DNA of 61,507 nt from Sva-07 sp964651825 (GTDB lineage Bacteria > Actinomycetota > Acidimicrobiia > Acidimicrobiales > Ilumatobacteraceae): positions 1-61,507 of the forward strand of contig CAZYWK010000014.1 of NCBI GenBank assembly GCA_964651825.1. The letters are read 5' to 3'. This document shows positions 33,611-41,058 of this stretch, piece by piece. Below the pieces are notes generated by a model. The model did not search any database, was not told where the DNA came from, and was given only the letters and a program-made list of their open reading frames with translations. A program made the translations under genes and the position numbers. Each line of letters opens with the position of its first letter. The first letter of the stretch is position 1.

Positions 33611-34063
33611 GTGCGCCTCTCGATCGACCCGTCGACCGATCCCGCCGACTACGACTTCACGCAGCGCGTGCGCGTGCGGTTCGTCGAGACCGACGCGATG
33701 GGAATCGTCCATCACAGCAACTACCTCGCGTACTTCGAGGAGTCGCGGGTCGAGTACCTCCGCCACATCGGCCATCCGTTCACCGAGTGGCGCGACGCGG
33801 GCCTCGAGTCACCGGTGCTCGAGTCGTACCTGCGCTACCGCGTCCCGCTGCGCTTCGACGACCAGGCCGACATCAGGCTCAAGCTCGCGGACGTCACGCG
33901 CACCACCTTCCAGATGGCCTATCTCGTCACGGTCGACGGCGCCGACGGCACCCCGACGGCATGCGCCACGGGCGTCACCGTCCACGGGTGCACCACGACC
34001 GCCGGCCGCCCGACCCGGCTGCCCGCGTGGCTCGCCGAACTGGGCGATCGCAGCACCCGCTGA
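33611..34063 (+). CDS. acyl-CoA thioesterase, YbgC/FadM hotdog type
   Basis: A 150-aa hotdog thioesterase. The signature VRVRFVETDAMGIVHHSNYL (about residues 17-36) contains the catalytic Asp, and FEESRVEYLRHIG follows. GTG 33611 is used; an in-frame GTG at 33581 would overlap ybaK. The next genes on this strand encode an OB-fold protein and a thiolase, so acyl-CoA metabolism is the shared theme. Confidence 0.88.
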   Translation: MRLSIDPSTDPADYDFTQRVRVRFVETDAMGIVHHSNYLAYFEESRVEYLRHIGHPFTEWRDAGLESPVLESYLRYRVPLRFDDQADIRLKLADVTRTTFQMAYLVTVDGADGTPTACATGVTVHGCTTTAGRPTRLPAWLAELGDRSTR

Positions 34064-34077
34064 CTACCGTCGCGAGC

Positions 34078-34482
34078 ATGGCTGACACCGCTACCCAGGT
34101 TCCGCTCGTCGACTATCTCGTGCTCGACGACGGCGAGGCGCACCTCGTTGCCAACGAGTGCACGTCGTGCGGCGCCCGCTTCTTCGACCGGCGGAACGCG
34201 TGCGCGTCATGCTTCGCCACCGAGTTCCGCCAGGTGTCGATCGCGACCGAGGGCGAACTGCAGACCTTCACGATCGTCACGTTCGCGCCTCCGGGCGTCG
34301 AGGTGCCGTTCGTCGCCGGCGTCGTCGACTGCGACGGTACGAGCGTGCGCGGCAACCTGCGCAACGTCGAGCCCGATCCCGACCACGTGCGCACCGGCAT
34401 GAAGGTGCGCCTCACCACCTATTCGCTCGGCACCGACGACAACGGCGCCGAAGGCATCGGCTTCGGCTTCGAACCCGCCTGA
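34078..34482 (+). CDS. zinc-ribbon OB-fold protein (DUF35), acyl-CoA associated
   Basis: A 134-aa protein with an N-terminal rubredoxin-like zinc ribbon (CTSCGARFFDRRNACASC, about residues 27-44) and an OB-fold (FTIVTFAPPGVEVPFVAGVV). DUF35 proteins partner thiolases and form a channelled pair with them in archaea and actinobacteria. It precedes a thiolase gene, with an interspersed palindrome between the two, which supports that pairing. ATG 34078 begins 14 bp after the thioesterase stop. Confidence 0.9.
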   Translation: MADTATQVPLVDYLVLDDGEAHLVANECTSCGARFFDRRNACASCFATEFRQVSIATEGELQTFTIVTFAPPGVEVPFVAGVVDCDGTSVRGNLRNVEPDPDHVRTGMKVRLTTYSLGTDDNGAEGIGFGFEPA

Positions 34483-34520
34483 TCAGAATCGACCACCCCA
34501 CCCGATCGACCCGAAATCAT

Positions 34521-34572
34521 CGTTTGCGTCGGGATTTGGCACCGACAGGTGCGGAGAATCCCGACGCAAACG
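34521..34572. repeat. interspersed palindrome, copy C
   Basis: Perfect 16-bp arms (CGTTTGCGTCGGGATT at 34521-34536; the complement at 34557-34572) with a 20-nt loop. The loop itself can close CACC-GACA-GGTG. It lies 38 bp after the OB-fold stop and 17 bp before the upstream ATG of the thiolase. Confidence 0.94.
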
Positions 34573-34601
34573 TCAATCCGACACCTGAAATGGAGCAACC
34601 A

Positions 34602-35804
34602 GTGGCTGATGACATCTGGATCCTGGGGATCCACATGACGAAGTTCGGCAAGTACCCCGACAAGGACGTCGTCGATCTCGCGTCCGAAGCGGTGATCGCC
34701 GCGCTCGCCGACGGCGGTGTCACGATGTCCGACATCGGCATCATGGCCGCCGGCAACCTGATGGGTCCGGGCGGCATCGGCCAGCAGATCCAAAAGCAGG
34801 TCGGCCAGACCGGCATCCCGGTGTTCAACGTGTCGAACGCGTGCGCCACCGGTGCCACCGCGCTGCGCACCGCGATCATGGCCGTGAAAGCCGGCGAGTG
34901 CGACATGGGCCTGGCGGTCGGTGTCGAGAAGCTGGCCGGTGTCGGCCTGCTCGGCGCCAAGCCGCAGTCGTCCGGAGGGGCACACGAGTGGACGCCGAAG
35001 GGCCGCTACGGCGCGGTCGCCCCGACCGACGGGCGCATCGGCACCGACAACATGCCGGGCGTGTTCGCCCAGATCGGCATGGAGTACGGCCACAAGTACG
35101 GCGGCGTCGACATCGACGTGTTCGCCGGCATCTCGGAGAAGAACCACTCCCACTCGACGCTGAACCCGCTGGCCGCGTACCAGAAGAAGTTCACGCTCGA
35201 CGAGATCAAGAACGACATGATGATCGCCTACCCGAACACGCGGCCGATGTGCTCGGCCAACTGCGACGGCGCCGCGGCGGCGGTCGTGGTCAGCGGCGAG
35301 AAGCTGAAGACGCTGTCGCTCGAACAGCAACGCCGGGCGGTCAAGGTGTCGGCGTCGATCCTCACGAGCGATCCGTACCAGGAGGCCTGCCAGGTGCTCC
35401 CCGATGTCAACACCCTCACCCGCAACGCCGCCCAGCAGGCCTACGAGCAGGCTGGCGTCGGCCCCGGCGACCTCGACCTGGTCGAGCTGCACGACTGCTT
35501 CGCCACCGCCGAGCTCGTCCACTACGACAACCTGATGCTCTGCGAAGAGGGCGGCGCCGGCGACTTCTTCCGCTCGGGCGCGACGTGGCGCGACGGCACC
35601 ACCCCCGTGAACGTGTCGGGCGGTCTGCAGTCGAAGGGTCACCCGATCGCGGCGACCGGCATCGCCAACATCTGGGAGGTCTGCCACCACCTGCGCGCCG
35701 AGGCCGGCGACCGCCAGATCGAAGGCGCCAAGGTCGGCCTCGCCCACGTCATCGGGCTCGGCTCGGCCTGCGGCGTCCACATCCTCGAGAAGTCGGGCCT
35801 CTGA
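34602..35804 (+). CDS. thiolase-family acyltransferase (SCP-x / lipid-transfer type)
   Basis: A 400-aa thiolase. The nucleophile is in NVSNACATGATALR, the catalytic His region is ELHDCFATAE, and the second Cys/His loop is GGLQSKGHPIAATG. GTG 34602 is preferred because GGAG (34592-34595) lies seven bases ahead; ATG 34590 is possible. Together with the DUF35 protein this is the usual pair that cleaves or forms beta-ketoacyl-CoA, often in sterol or branched side-chain degradation. The substrate is not shown. Confidence 0.9.
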   Translation: MADDIWILGIHMTKFGKYPDKDVVDLASEAVIAALADGGVTMSDIGIMAAGNLMGPGGIGQQIQKQVGQTGIPVFNVSNACATGATALRTAIMAVKAGECDMGLAVGVEKLAGVGLLGAKPQSSGGAHEWTPKGRYGAVAPTDGRIGTDNMPGVFAQIGMEYGHKYGGVDIDVFAGISEKNHSHSTLNPLAAYQKKFTLDEIKNDMMIAYPNTRPMCSANCDGAAAAVVVSGEKLKTLSLEQQRRAVKVSASILTSDPYQEACQVLPDVNTLTRNAAQQAYEQAGVGPGDLDLVELHDCFATAELVHYDNLMLCEEGGAGDFFRSGATWRDGTTPVNVSGGLQSKGHPIAATGIANIWEVCHHLRAEAGDRQIEGAKVGLAHVIGLGSACGVHILEKSGL

Positions 35805-35818
35805 CCGCGCCGTCGTAG

Positions 35819-36556
35819 CTACATCACCTGGGTGAGCCCTCCGTCGACGACGAAGACCTCGCCGGAGGTGTACTTGTTGCGCACCAGCGCGAGGACCGCC
35901 TCCGCGCAGTCGTCCGGCGTGGCCGAGCGCGGCACGGGCGCCATCGCCGCGACACCGGCGTGCATCGCCTCCCAGTCGGCGGTCCATGGTGTGGCCACCA
36001 GGCCCGGGGCGACCGCGTTCACGCGGATCGGTCCGTACGACTTGGCGAGCAGCACCGTCATGTGGTTCAGCGCCGCCTTGGTCATCGCGTAGGCGATCGA
36101 CGATCCGGTCGGTCGAACCCCGGCGATCGAGGTGATGTTCACGATGCACGGATCGTCGGACTCGCGCAGGTGCGGGATCGCCCGCTTGGTGACCCACCAG
36201 GTGCCGAAGACGTTGACCTCGAACGTCTTGCGGAAGACGTCGTCGGTCAGTTCGTCGAGGTTCCCGTGGGGGACGAGCGTCGTCCAGCCGGCGTTGTTGA
36301 TCAGGTAGTCGAGGCGCCCGTAGCGCTCGATGGTCGAGTCGATCAGGTGGTGGGCCTGCTCCTGATCGCTGATGTCGGCCTGGACGTAGGTGGCGTCGCC
36401 CGGCAGCGACGCGGCGAGTGCGGTGCCGGCCTCGACCGACGACGCCGAGTTGACCACGACGCTCGCGCCGAGCTCGGCCAGGCGTTGTGCCGTGCGTTCC
36501 CCGATCCCGCTCGATGATCCGGTGACGATGGCGACGCGATCGGTGAGCTCTGACAT
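35819..36556 (-). CDS. short-chain dehydrogenase/reductase
   Basis: A 245-aa classical SDR. Cofactor motif TGSSSGIGERTA (residues 12-23), NNAG, the active Ser in ITSIAG and YAMTK (Tyr/Lys), plus PGLVATPW. The Ser-rich segment NSASSVEAG after strand 2 suggests NADP preference, tentatively. Convergent with the thiolase across 14 bp and divergent to nothing; the substrate is unknown. Confidence 0.93.
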   Translation of the reverse strand: MSELTDRVAIVTGSSSGIGERTAQRLAELGASVVVNSASSVEAGTALAASLPGDATYVQADISDQEQAHHLIDSTIERYGRLDYLINNAGWTTLVPHGNLDELTDDVFRKTFEVNVFGTWWVTKRAIPHLRESDDPCIVNITSIAGVRPTGSSIAYAMTKAALNHMTVLLAKSYGPIRVNAVAPGLVATPWTADWEAMHAGVAAMAPVPRSATPDDCAEAVLALVRNKYTSGEVFVVDGGLTQVM

Positions 36557-36583
36557 GGGGCCGACGGTACCGCGCGAGCCGAT

Positions 36584-37006
36584 TCAGGGCATGGCCACGC
36601 GGCGCCAGCAGCGCACGGCATGGCGGTCGCCGTCGTCGATCACCGCCAGCTCGTCGACGAGCGAGGCGACCACGAACAGGCCGCGACCGGTGAGCTGGCG
36701 ATGATCGGGCAACGACACGTGGTCCAGGATGTGGACGTCGTCGACGTCGGCGACGTCGAGGATCCAGTCCTCTGCGGTTCGGCCCATGCGGATCGTCAAC
36801 CTCGGCGACGACGTGTGTTCGATGACGTTCGTCGCCAGCTCGCTGACCACCAGTTCGAAGTCGTCGGCGACGAAGGCGTCGCCGCCGGCGCCGGTGACGA
36901 ACCTGCGCACCTCGCGGCGAACGACCGTGAGCTCGGACGTGTCAGCGGGGACATCGAGGACGACTCCGGGTGCCGGTCGATCGGAGGGCGGCCCGCTTTC
37001 GGTCAT
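36584..37006 (-). CDS. RsbW-like anti-sigma regulatory ATPase
   Basis: A 140-aa HATPase (GHKL) protein. The N-box is FELVVSELATNVIEHT (about residues 49-64); the G-box is LTGRGLFVVASLVDEL (about 106-121). In partner-switching such proteins bind a sigma factor or a STAS antagonist and phosphorylate the latter. ATG 37006 is very close to a SigB-type promoter (37019-37044), leaving at most about 12 bases of leader. It is divergent from the PAS-SpoIIE phosphatase. Confidence 0.87.
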   Translation of the reverse strand: MTESGPPSDRPAPGVVLDVPADTSELTVVRREVRRFVTGAGGDAFVADDFELVVSELATNVIEHTSSPRLTIRMGRTAEDWILDVADVDDVHILDHVSLPDHRQLTGRGLFVVASLVDELAVIDDGDRHAVRCWRRVAMP

Positions 37007-37018
37007 CGATCGACAGTC

Positions 37019-37044
37019 ATTCCCTCGCCGAGGTGTGGTGAAAC
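37019..37044 (-). promoter_or_regulatory. SigB/SigF-type promoter for the RsbW-like gene
   Basis: On the reverse strand: GTTT (37044-37041), 16 bp, GGGAAT (37024-37019). This matches the SigB/SigF consensus GTTT-N15/16-GGGWAW. The start codon is only 12 bases beyond the -10 element, which implies a leaderless or near-leaderless transcript. Confidence 0.75.
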
Positions 37045-37104
37045 GCCGCACGAGCGTAGCCGTCGCCAGTCGACCGACGCAGGTTCGACCCTCATGGAAG
37101 CGCA

Positions 37105-38244
37105 ATGGTGCGGGGTCGGTACGATCGCTCCGTGGACAGCTCGGGACTGCCTGACGGCATCGCGTCGTTCGTGACCGAGCACCAGCGCGCCGGACTCGTG
37201 ATCCACGACTCGACCGGCCGCATCGTGGGGCACAACCCTTCCGCCCTCACCGTGCTCGGCCTCGACGCCGACGAACTGCTCGGTCGCCGCCCGCTCGATC
37301 CCCGCTGGCAATCCGTCGACGAGCACCTCCAGCCCATCGACGAGACGAGTAACCCGGCGACGCGGGTGCTCGCGACGGGCGAACCTGTGCTCGGGGAGCT
37401 GATGGGCGTCCGCACGGGCACAGGTGCGTTGCGGTGGCTGAGCATCGACGCGTGGCCGACCATGATCGACGAGTCCGGCGGTGCCGTCGTGCAGTTCACC
37501 GACGTGACCGAGGCTCTCGCGGCCCGCACGCAGCTCCACGAAGCGCTCGAGCGACTCCAACGACATGCCCTCCCCAACCGCGAGATCGACGTTCCCGGGA
37601 TCGCCATGCACATCCGCTACCGCAACGTGGCCGAGGAGCTGGACCTCGGCGGCGACTTCATCGACGTGATCCCGGTCAACGACACCAGGTTCAAGTTCTT
37701 CATCGGTGACGCCGCCGGTCACGACCTCGACACCGTGGCGACCACCATCGTGGCGCACCACACGTTGCGCGCCGCCGCCCTCCATGTCAAGGACCCGGGC
37801 CGCGTGCTGACCTGGCTGCACAACACGCTGCTCGCCACGCCCGACACCGTCTTCTGTTCGGCGATCCAGGGTCGTGTCTCGATGGTCGACGGCTGCACGA
37901 TGCAGTTCGCCAACGCCGGACACCCGGCACCGATCCTCGTACGCGGTGGAAACGTTCGAGTTCTCGACGAGCACGGCATGATCATCGGCGCACTCGAGAA
38001 CTTTCCGGAGCCGCCGACGGTGACGGTCGAGTTGGAAGCCGGCGATCAGGTGATCTTCTACACCGACGGGCTGATCGAGTCGCAACAACCCCGCATGACA
38101 CCCGAACACCTGGCGGCCCGGTGCCAGGCGGCAGCCGGTGCCGGCGCGCCGATCATCGACCTGATCGACGAGCTCATCGCCCAGGCGGTCACCGACGAGG
38201 ATCTCGACGACATCGCCGTGCTGGCGTTCGTGGTGGAGCGCTGA
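37105..38244 (+). CDS. PAS-domain SpoIIE/PP2C phosphatase
   Basis: A 379-aa cytosolic phosphatase. A PAS sensor (about residues 22-140, FVTEHQRAGLVIHDSTGRIV) is followed by a short helix and a SpoIIE domain (about 165-379) with metal motifs LDLGGDFIDV, FIGDAAGHDLDTV, FYTDGLIE and DLDDIAVLAF. The usual GGDFYD is GGDFID here. It would dephosphorylate the STAS protein encoded next, switching the stress response on. Start ATG 37105; GTG at 37132 is a possible alternative. Confidence 0.9.
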   Translation: MVRGRYDRSVDSSGLPDGIASFVTEHQRAGLVIHDSTGRIVGHNPSALTVLGLDADELLGRRPLDPRWQSVDEHLQPIDETSNPATRVLATGEPVLGELMGVRTGTGALRWLSIDAWPTMIDESGGAVVQFTDVTEALAARTQLHEALERLQRHALPNREIDVPGIAMHIRYRNVAEELDLGGDFIDVIPVNDTRFKFFIGDAAGHDLDTVATTIVAHHTLRAAALHVKDPGRVLTWLHNTLLATPDTVFCSAIQGRVSMVDGCTMQFANAGHPAPILVRGGNVRVLDEHGMIIGALENFPEPPTVTVELEAGDQVIFYTDGLIESQQPRMTPEHLAARCQAAAGAGAPIIDLIDELIAQAVTDEDLDDIAVLAFVVER

Positions 38245-38250
38245 CTGCGC

Positions 38251-38565
38251 TCAGGCCGGGGTGTCGATCTCGAAGGTCTCGGTGAGGCCGGCGAGATCGA
38301 GCAGGCGGACGATCTGCCGGCTCGGGGCCCGCAGCACGAGCTTCGGGCCGCCGGCCTCGGCGCGCTGCTGCGCTTCGACCAGCACGCGCAGGCCACTCGA
38401 GTCCATGAACGTGACGGCGCTCATGTCGATGATCACCGTGGGAGCCGCGGCGTCGACAGCGGCCAGGGCGGCGCCGAACGGCTCGGCGGAGTGTGCGTCG
38501 ACCTCGCCCGAGATCCGGAACTCGCCCGGTGCGAGCTCACTCAGGGTCATGCGGGTCTCGGACAT
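38251..38565 (-). CDS. STAS anti-anti-sigma factor
   Basis: A 104-aa RsbV/SpoIIAA-like protein. The phosphorylation-site region is VTFMDSSGLRVLVEAQQ (about residues 55-71), with a preceding IIDMSAV strand. Unphosphorylated, it frees the sigma factor from its RsbW-type kinase. ATG 38565 is preceded by TATATT eight bases away (reverse strand), another candidate leaderless start. It ends seven bases from the convergent SpoIIE gene. Confidence 0.93.
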   Translation of the reverse strand: MSETRMTLSELAPGEFRISGEVDAHSAEPFGAALAAVDAAAPTVIIDMSAVTFMDSSGLRVLVEAQQRAEAGGPKLVLRAPSRQIVRLLDLAGLTETFEIDTPA

Positions 38566-38659
38566 GGTGGGAATATAGCTGTCGCCGGCCGCCGCCGACG
38601 TCGGCGCACACGACGTGGACCAGCTGCACCCCACGCCCGGTGAGCTCGCCGGCCCGCGG

Positions 38660-39259
38660 TCAGCTCGCGGCGCGCTTGGTCGCCCCGCTCCGGGCGCCCG
38701 CCCGCTTGGCCGCCGACTCGGGAGTGGGCTGCTGGCCGACGGTCTGGCGGTGCACCACGTCGCCGGCCGAATCCTTCAGGTGGGCGCGCACGAACCACTG
38801 GAACAGCTCGAGTTCGCGGAGGTGCCCGATGAGGATGTCCTCGGCGACGGGATCGAGATCACCGAGCTTGTCGATCGCCTGGCGATGATCGGCCACGACA
38901 CCGTCGTAGATCTCGTCGAGCCCGACGAGATGCTGCACCGTCGGCGCACGGTTGATCGAGTAGTCGTCCCACCGTCGGGTCTTCACGATCGCACCCGGGG
39001 TGCCCAGCGGTTCGCCGCCCATCGTGGCGATCCGCTCCGCCACCTCGTCGCTCTGCGCCCGAACGGCGTCCACCTGCGGGTCGATCATCTCGTGCACGGA
39101 GATGAAGTTCATCCCCACGACGTTCCAGTGGATGTGCTTCAGCGTGAGCTGCAGATCGAGCAAGGTGGCGAGCCGCTCCTGCAGGATGTCGATGACCTTG
39201 CGTGAGGTCGCCTGGGTGACACCCGGGACCGTGCTCTTGAGGTTCTTCGTCGTTGCCAT
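38660..39259 (-). CDS. dps: Dps-like ferritin, DNA-protection type
   Basis: A 199-aa Dps-family protein that oxidises iron with peroxide and can coat DNA. The ferroxidase ligands are in KHIHWNVVGMNFISVHEMID (about 41-60) and VDAVRAQSDEVAERI. A Lys/Arg/Ala-rich tail (about 175-199, AKRAGARSGATKRAAS) suggests DNA binding. Its SigB-type promoter overlaps the sigF stop region, so it can be expressed separately in stress. Confidence 0.92.
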   Translation of the reverse strand: MATTKNLKSTVPGVTQATSRKVIDILQERLATLLDLQLTLKHIHWNVVGMNFISVHEMIDPQVDAVRAQSDEVAERIATMGGEPLGTPGAIVKTRRWDDYSINRAPTVQHLVGLDEIYDGVVADHRQAIDKLGDLDPVAEDILIGHLRELELFQWFVRAHLKDSAGDVVHRQTVGQQPTPESAAKRAGARSGATKRAAS

Positions 39260-39268
39260 GGCGGCAAG

Positions 39269-39294
39269 GTTCCCGCCGCGATGTCAGATCAAAC
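39269..39294 (-). promoter_or_regulatory. SigB/SigF-type promoter for dps
   Basis: Reverse strand: GTTT (39294-39291), 16 bp, GGGAAC (39274-39269), then nine bases to the dps ATG at 39259. The -35 element lies inside the last codons of sigF. The spacing equals that of the promoter at 37019-37044. Confidence 0.78.
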
Positions 39295-40068
39295 GTCAGC
39301 CGTCGAACCGTCACCGGGTTGCGAACCGGACCACTCGCGCATCTGCTCGAACGATCGGCGGAGCAGCCGGGACACGTGCATCTGCGACAACCCGACGCGC
39401 TCGGCGATCTCGGCCTGCGACAGTTCCTCGAAGAAGCGCAGCATGACGATCTCACGTTCGCGCTCCGGGAGTCGTTTGAGCAGCTGCACGACCGCGTCAC
39501 GATCGTCGCTGTGCTCGTAGCCCGCTTCCTCCTCGGCGAGCGCCCGCTGGCGATCGGGTGCGTGGTCGTCGTCGGTCGATCCGTCCAAGGTGCCGACGTT
39601 GTAGGCAGCCGAGGCCGCCAGCCCGCGCAAGACCTCGGCGCGCTCGACCCCGAGCTGCCCGGCGAGCTCGTCGACGGTGGGGCTCCGTCCGAGTCGTTGG
39701 GCGAGCTCGTCGGTCGCGCGGCGCACGGCGAGATGGAGCTCCTTGGCCGAGCGAGGCACCCGGACCGTCCAGGTCCGGTCGCGGAAGTGACGCTTGAGCT
39801 CGCCTTCGATGGTGGTGCCGGCAAAGGACGAGAATGCCGCGCCGTAGTTCGGATCGAACCGATCGACAGCCTTCACCAGCCCCAGCATCGCGACCTGGCG
39901 CAGGTCGTCGTCACCAGACACCTTGCCGCCGTACCGCTTGGCGATGTGCGCCGCGAGGCCGAGGTGACGCTCGACGATCACGTTGCGGACCTGCCGATCC
40001 CTGGTGTCGACGTACTCCCGGAAGAGCGTGTCGTCGTCGACGTCGTCGAACACGCGGGGGCGCGTCAT
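39289..40068 (-). CDS. sigF: SigB/SigF/SigG-family sigma factor
   Basis: A 259-aa alternative sigma factor. Region 2 is RNVIVERHLGLAAHIAKRYG and DLRQVAMLGLVKAVDRFDP; region 3 is PRSAKELHLAVRRATDELAQ; region 4 ends with SQAEIAERVGLSQMHVSRLL (about 218-237). There is no region 1.1, as expected of the group. It lies 11 bp after an RsbW-like gene in one operon, and the matching promoters upstream of stress genes here make it their likely activator. Confidence 0.93.
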   Translation of the reverse strand: MTRPRVFDDVDDDTLFREYVDTRDRQVRNVIVERHLGLAAHIAKRYGGKVSGDDDLRQVAMLGLVKAVDRFDPNYGAAFSSFAGTTIEGELKRHFRDRTWTVRVPRSAKELHLAVRRATDELAQRLGRSPTVDELAGQLGVERAEVLRGLAASAAYNVGTLDGSTDDDHAPDRQRALAEEEAGYEHSDDRDAVVQLLKRLPEREREIVMLRFFEELSQAEIAERVGLSQMHVSRLLRRSFEQMREWSGSQPGDGSTADV

Positions 40069-40079
40069 CGAGTTCGGGC

Positions 40080-40541
40080 TCAGGCGCCGGGCTTGCCGGA
40101 CGCGGTCACGGACTTGACGAGTCGCACCGATTCGGAGTCGGCCCGGAACTCGTCGACCGCCACGCCGATGATGACGCGGGCGAGCTCGTCGAGGTCGAGC
40201 GGCCGCTGACCGGGCAGGCCAACCGTCACGTCGATCGTGCGCTGCTCGCCGTCGCTGGCCACCACGATGGCGACATCGACGACCGCCGCCGCCGAACCAT
40301 TCGCGTCGTGGACGAGGGTGGAGAACACTTCGCTGACCGCGAGGCGCAGGTCGTCGATGTCGTCGATCGAGAACCCCAGGTCCGAGGCCAGCGACGCGAG
40401 GACGACGCGGAGCGTGGACGCGAAGCTGTCGTGGAGCGGGAGCTGTAGCCGCACGGTCGCACCCGACTCGAACGGAACTCCGGCTGCGGCCCCCTGAGTG
40501 GTCTCGTCGGCGACGCCGGTGGAGGAGGGTTGCTTCGGCAT
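40080..40541 (-). CDS. RsbW-type anti-sigma factor, upstream of sigF
   Basis: A 153-aa HATPase-fold protein with a Ser/Thr-rich N-terminus. IDDIDDLRLAVSEVFSTLVH (about 58-77) matches the N-box helix. The C-terminal G-box region is weak (DLDELARVIIGVAVDEF), so ATP binding may be degenerate. It lies 11 bp before sigF, the standard position for the cognate anti-sigma partner. No second sigma factor is in the window. Confidence 0.82.
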   Translation of the reverse strand: MPKQPSSTGVADETTQGAAAGVPFESGATVRLQLPLHDSFASTLRVVLASLASDLGFSIDDIDDLRLAVSEVFSTLVHDANGSAAAVVDVAIVVASDGEQRTIDVTVGLPGQRPLDLDELARVIIGVAVDEFRADSESVRLVKSVTASGKPGA

Positions 40542-40577
40542 GGTGGCGAACGTTACCGGTCGGGCGAACGCCGGTGG

Positions 40578-40605
40578 GCCGGCCCGGACTCAGGTCCGGG
40601 CCGGC
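40578..40605. terminator. perfect 12-bp hairpin, terminator of the CsbD gene
   Basis: GCCGGCCCGGAC (40578-40589), loop TCAG, GTCCGGGCCGGC (40594-40605). It begins 15 bp after the CsbD stop on the reverse strand and precedes rsbW. A very stable stem without a T-tract, usual for high-GC actinobacteria. Confidence 0.7.
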
Positions 40606-40620
40606 TCACCGGCCACACGC

Positions 40621-40815
40621 TCAGTGTCCGGACAACTTCTCCTTCGCCTTGTCGACCGCATCGCCCACCTTGTCGGCGGCCTTCTCAGCCAGGTCCTTGG
40701 CCTTCGCGCCCGCTTGGTCGAGCTTGCCTTCGTTCTTCAGGTCCTCGTTGTCGGTGAGTGCGCCGGCGGCTTCCTTCACACGTCCCTTGGCTTCATCCAT
40801 GTTTGAGTTGCTCAT
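40621..40815 (-). CDS. CsbD-like stress-response protein
   Basis: A 64-aa highly charged, helical, Lys/Ala/Glu-rich protein of the CsbD family (MDEAKGRVKEAAGALTDNED at residues 6-25). The name comes from Bacillus CsbD, a SigB-dependent gene. Here it has GTTTGA 35 bp ahead of its ATG, the same distance as in dps, with a weak -10 (GTCCAT). Its location inside the SigF island supports general-stress control. Confidence 0.87.
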   Translation of the reverse strand: MSNSNMDEAKGRVKEAAGALTDNEDLKNEGKLDQAGAKAKDLAEKAADKVGDAVDKAKEKLSGH

Positions 40816-40824
40816 GACATCGGG

Positions 40825-40887
40825 ATGGACCGGCCAGGTGCCGTTCAAACGTCGACTCGGATGTTTGAAGCAATCGAGGCCGGGTAC
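40825..40887. promoter_or_regulatory. divergent SigB/SigF-type promoters with inverted GTTTGAA boxes
   Basis: Forward: GTTT (40863-40866), 15 bp, GGGTAC (40882-40887), an excellent match to the SigF consensus, serving the 25-aa peptide gene. Reverse: GTTT (40850-40847), 16 bp, GTCCAT (40830-40825), a weaker match serving CsbD. The two -35 boxes form an inverted repeat TTCAAAC-N12-GTTTGAA (40844-40869). Confidence 0.75.
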
Positions 40888-40938
40888 CGCAGCGCCCGAC
40901 GGTGGTCGCTCGGACCGCCGCTTGAAGGAGTGCACCTC

Positions 40939-41016
40939 ATGGGTTACGGCATCGGCGGAATCCTCGTCCTCATCCTCGTCATCTTGGCGATCATCTACCT
41001 CGCCAAGCGAGTGTGA
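40939..41016 (+). CDS. 25-aa single-pass membrane microprotein
   Basis: Sequence of about 25 residues with one hydrophobic helix (GILVLILVILAIIYLA) and a positive end (KRV), beginning MGYGIGG. Two signals support expression: AAGGAG (40924-40929) nine bases before ATG 40939, and a near-perfect SigF-type promoter 51 bp upstream of the start. It belongs to a class of stress-induced small membrane peptides with no known role here. Too short for homology, so confidence rests on the signals. Confidence 0.72.
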   Translation: MGYGIGGILVLILVILAIIYLAKRV

Positions 41017-41058
41017 ACGGCTGGGTCGATCGGGTCGGCGACCTGGCAGCATGGGGGC

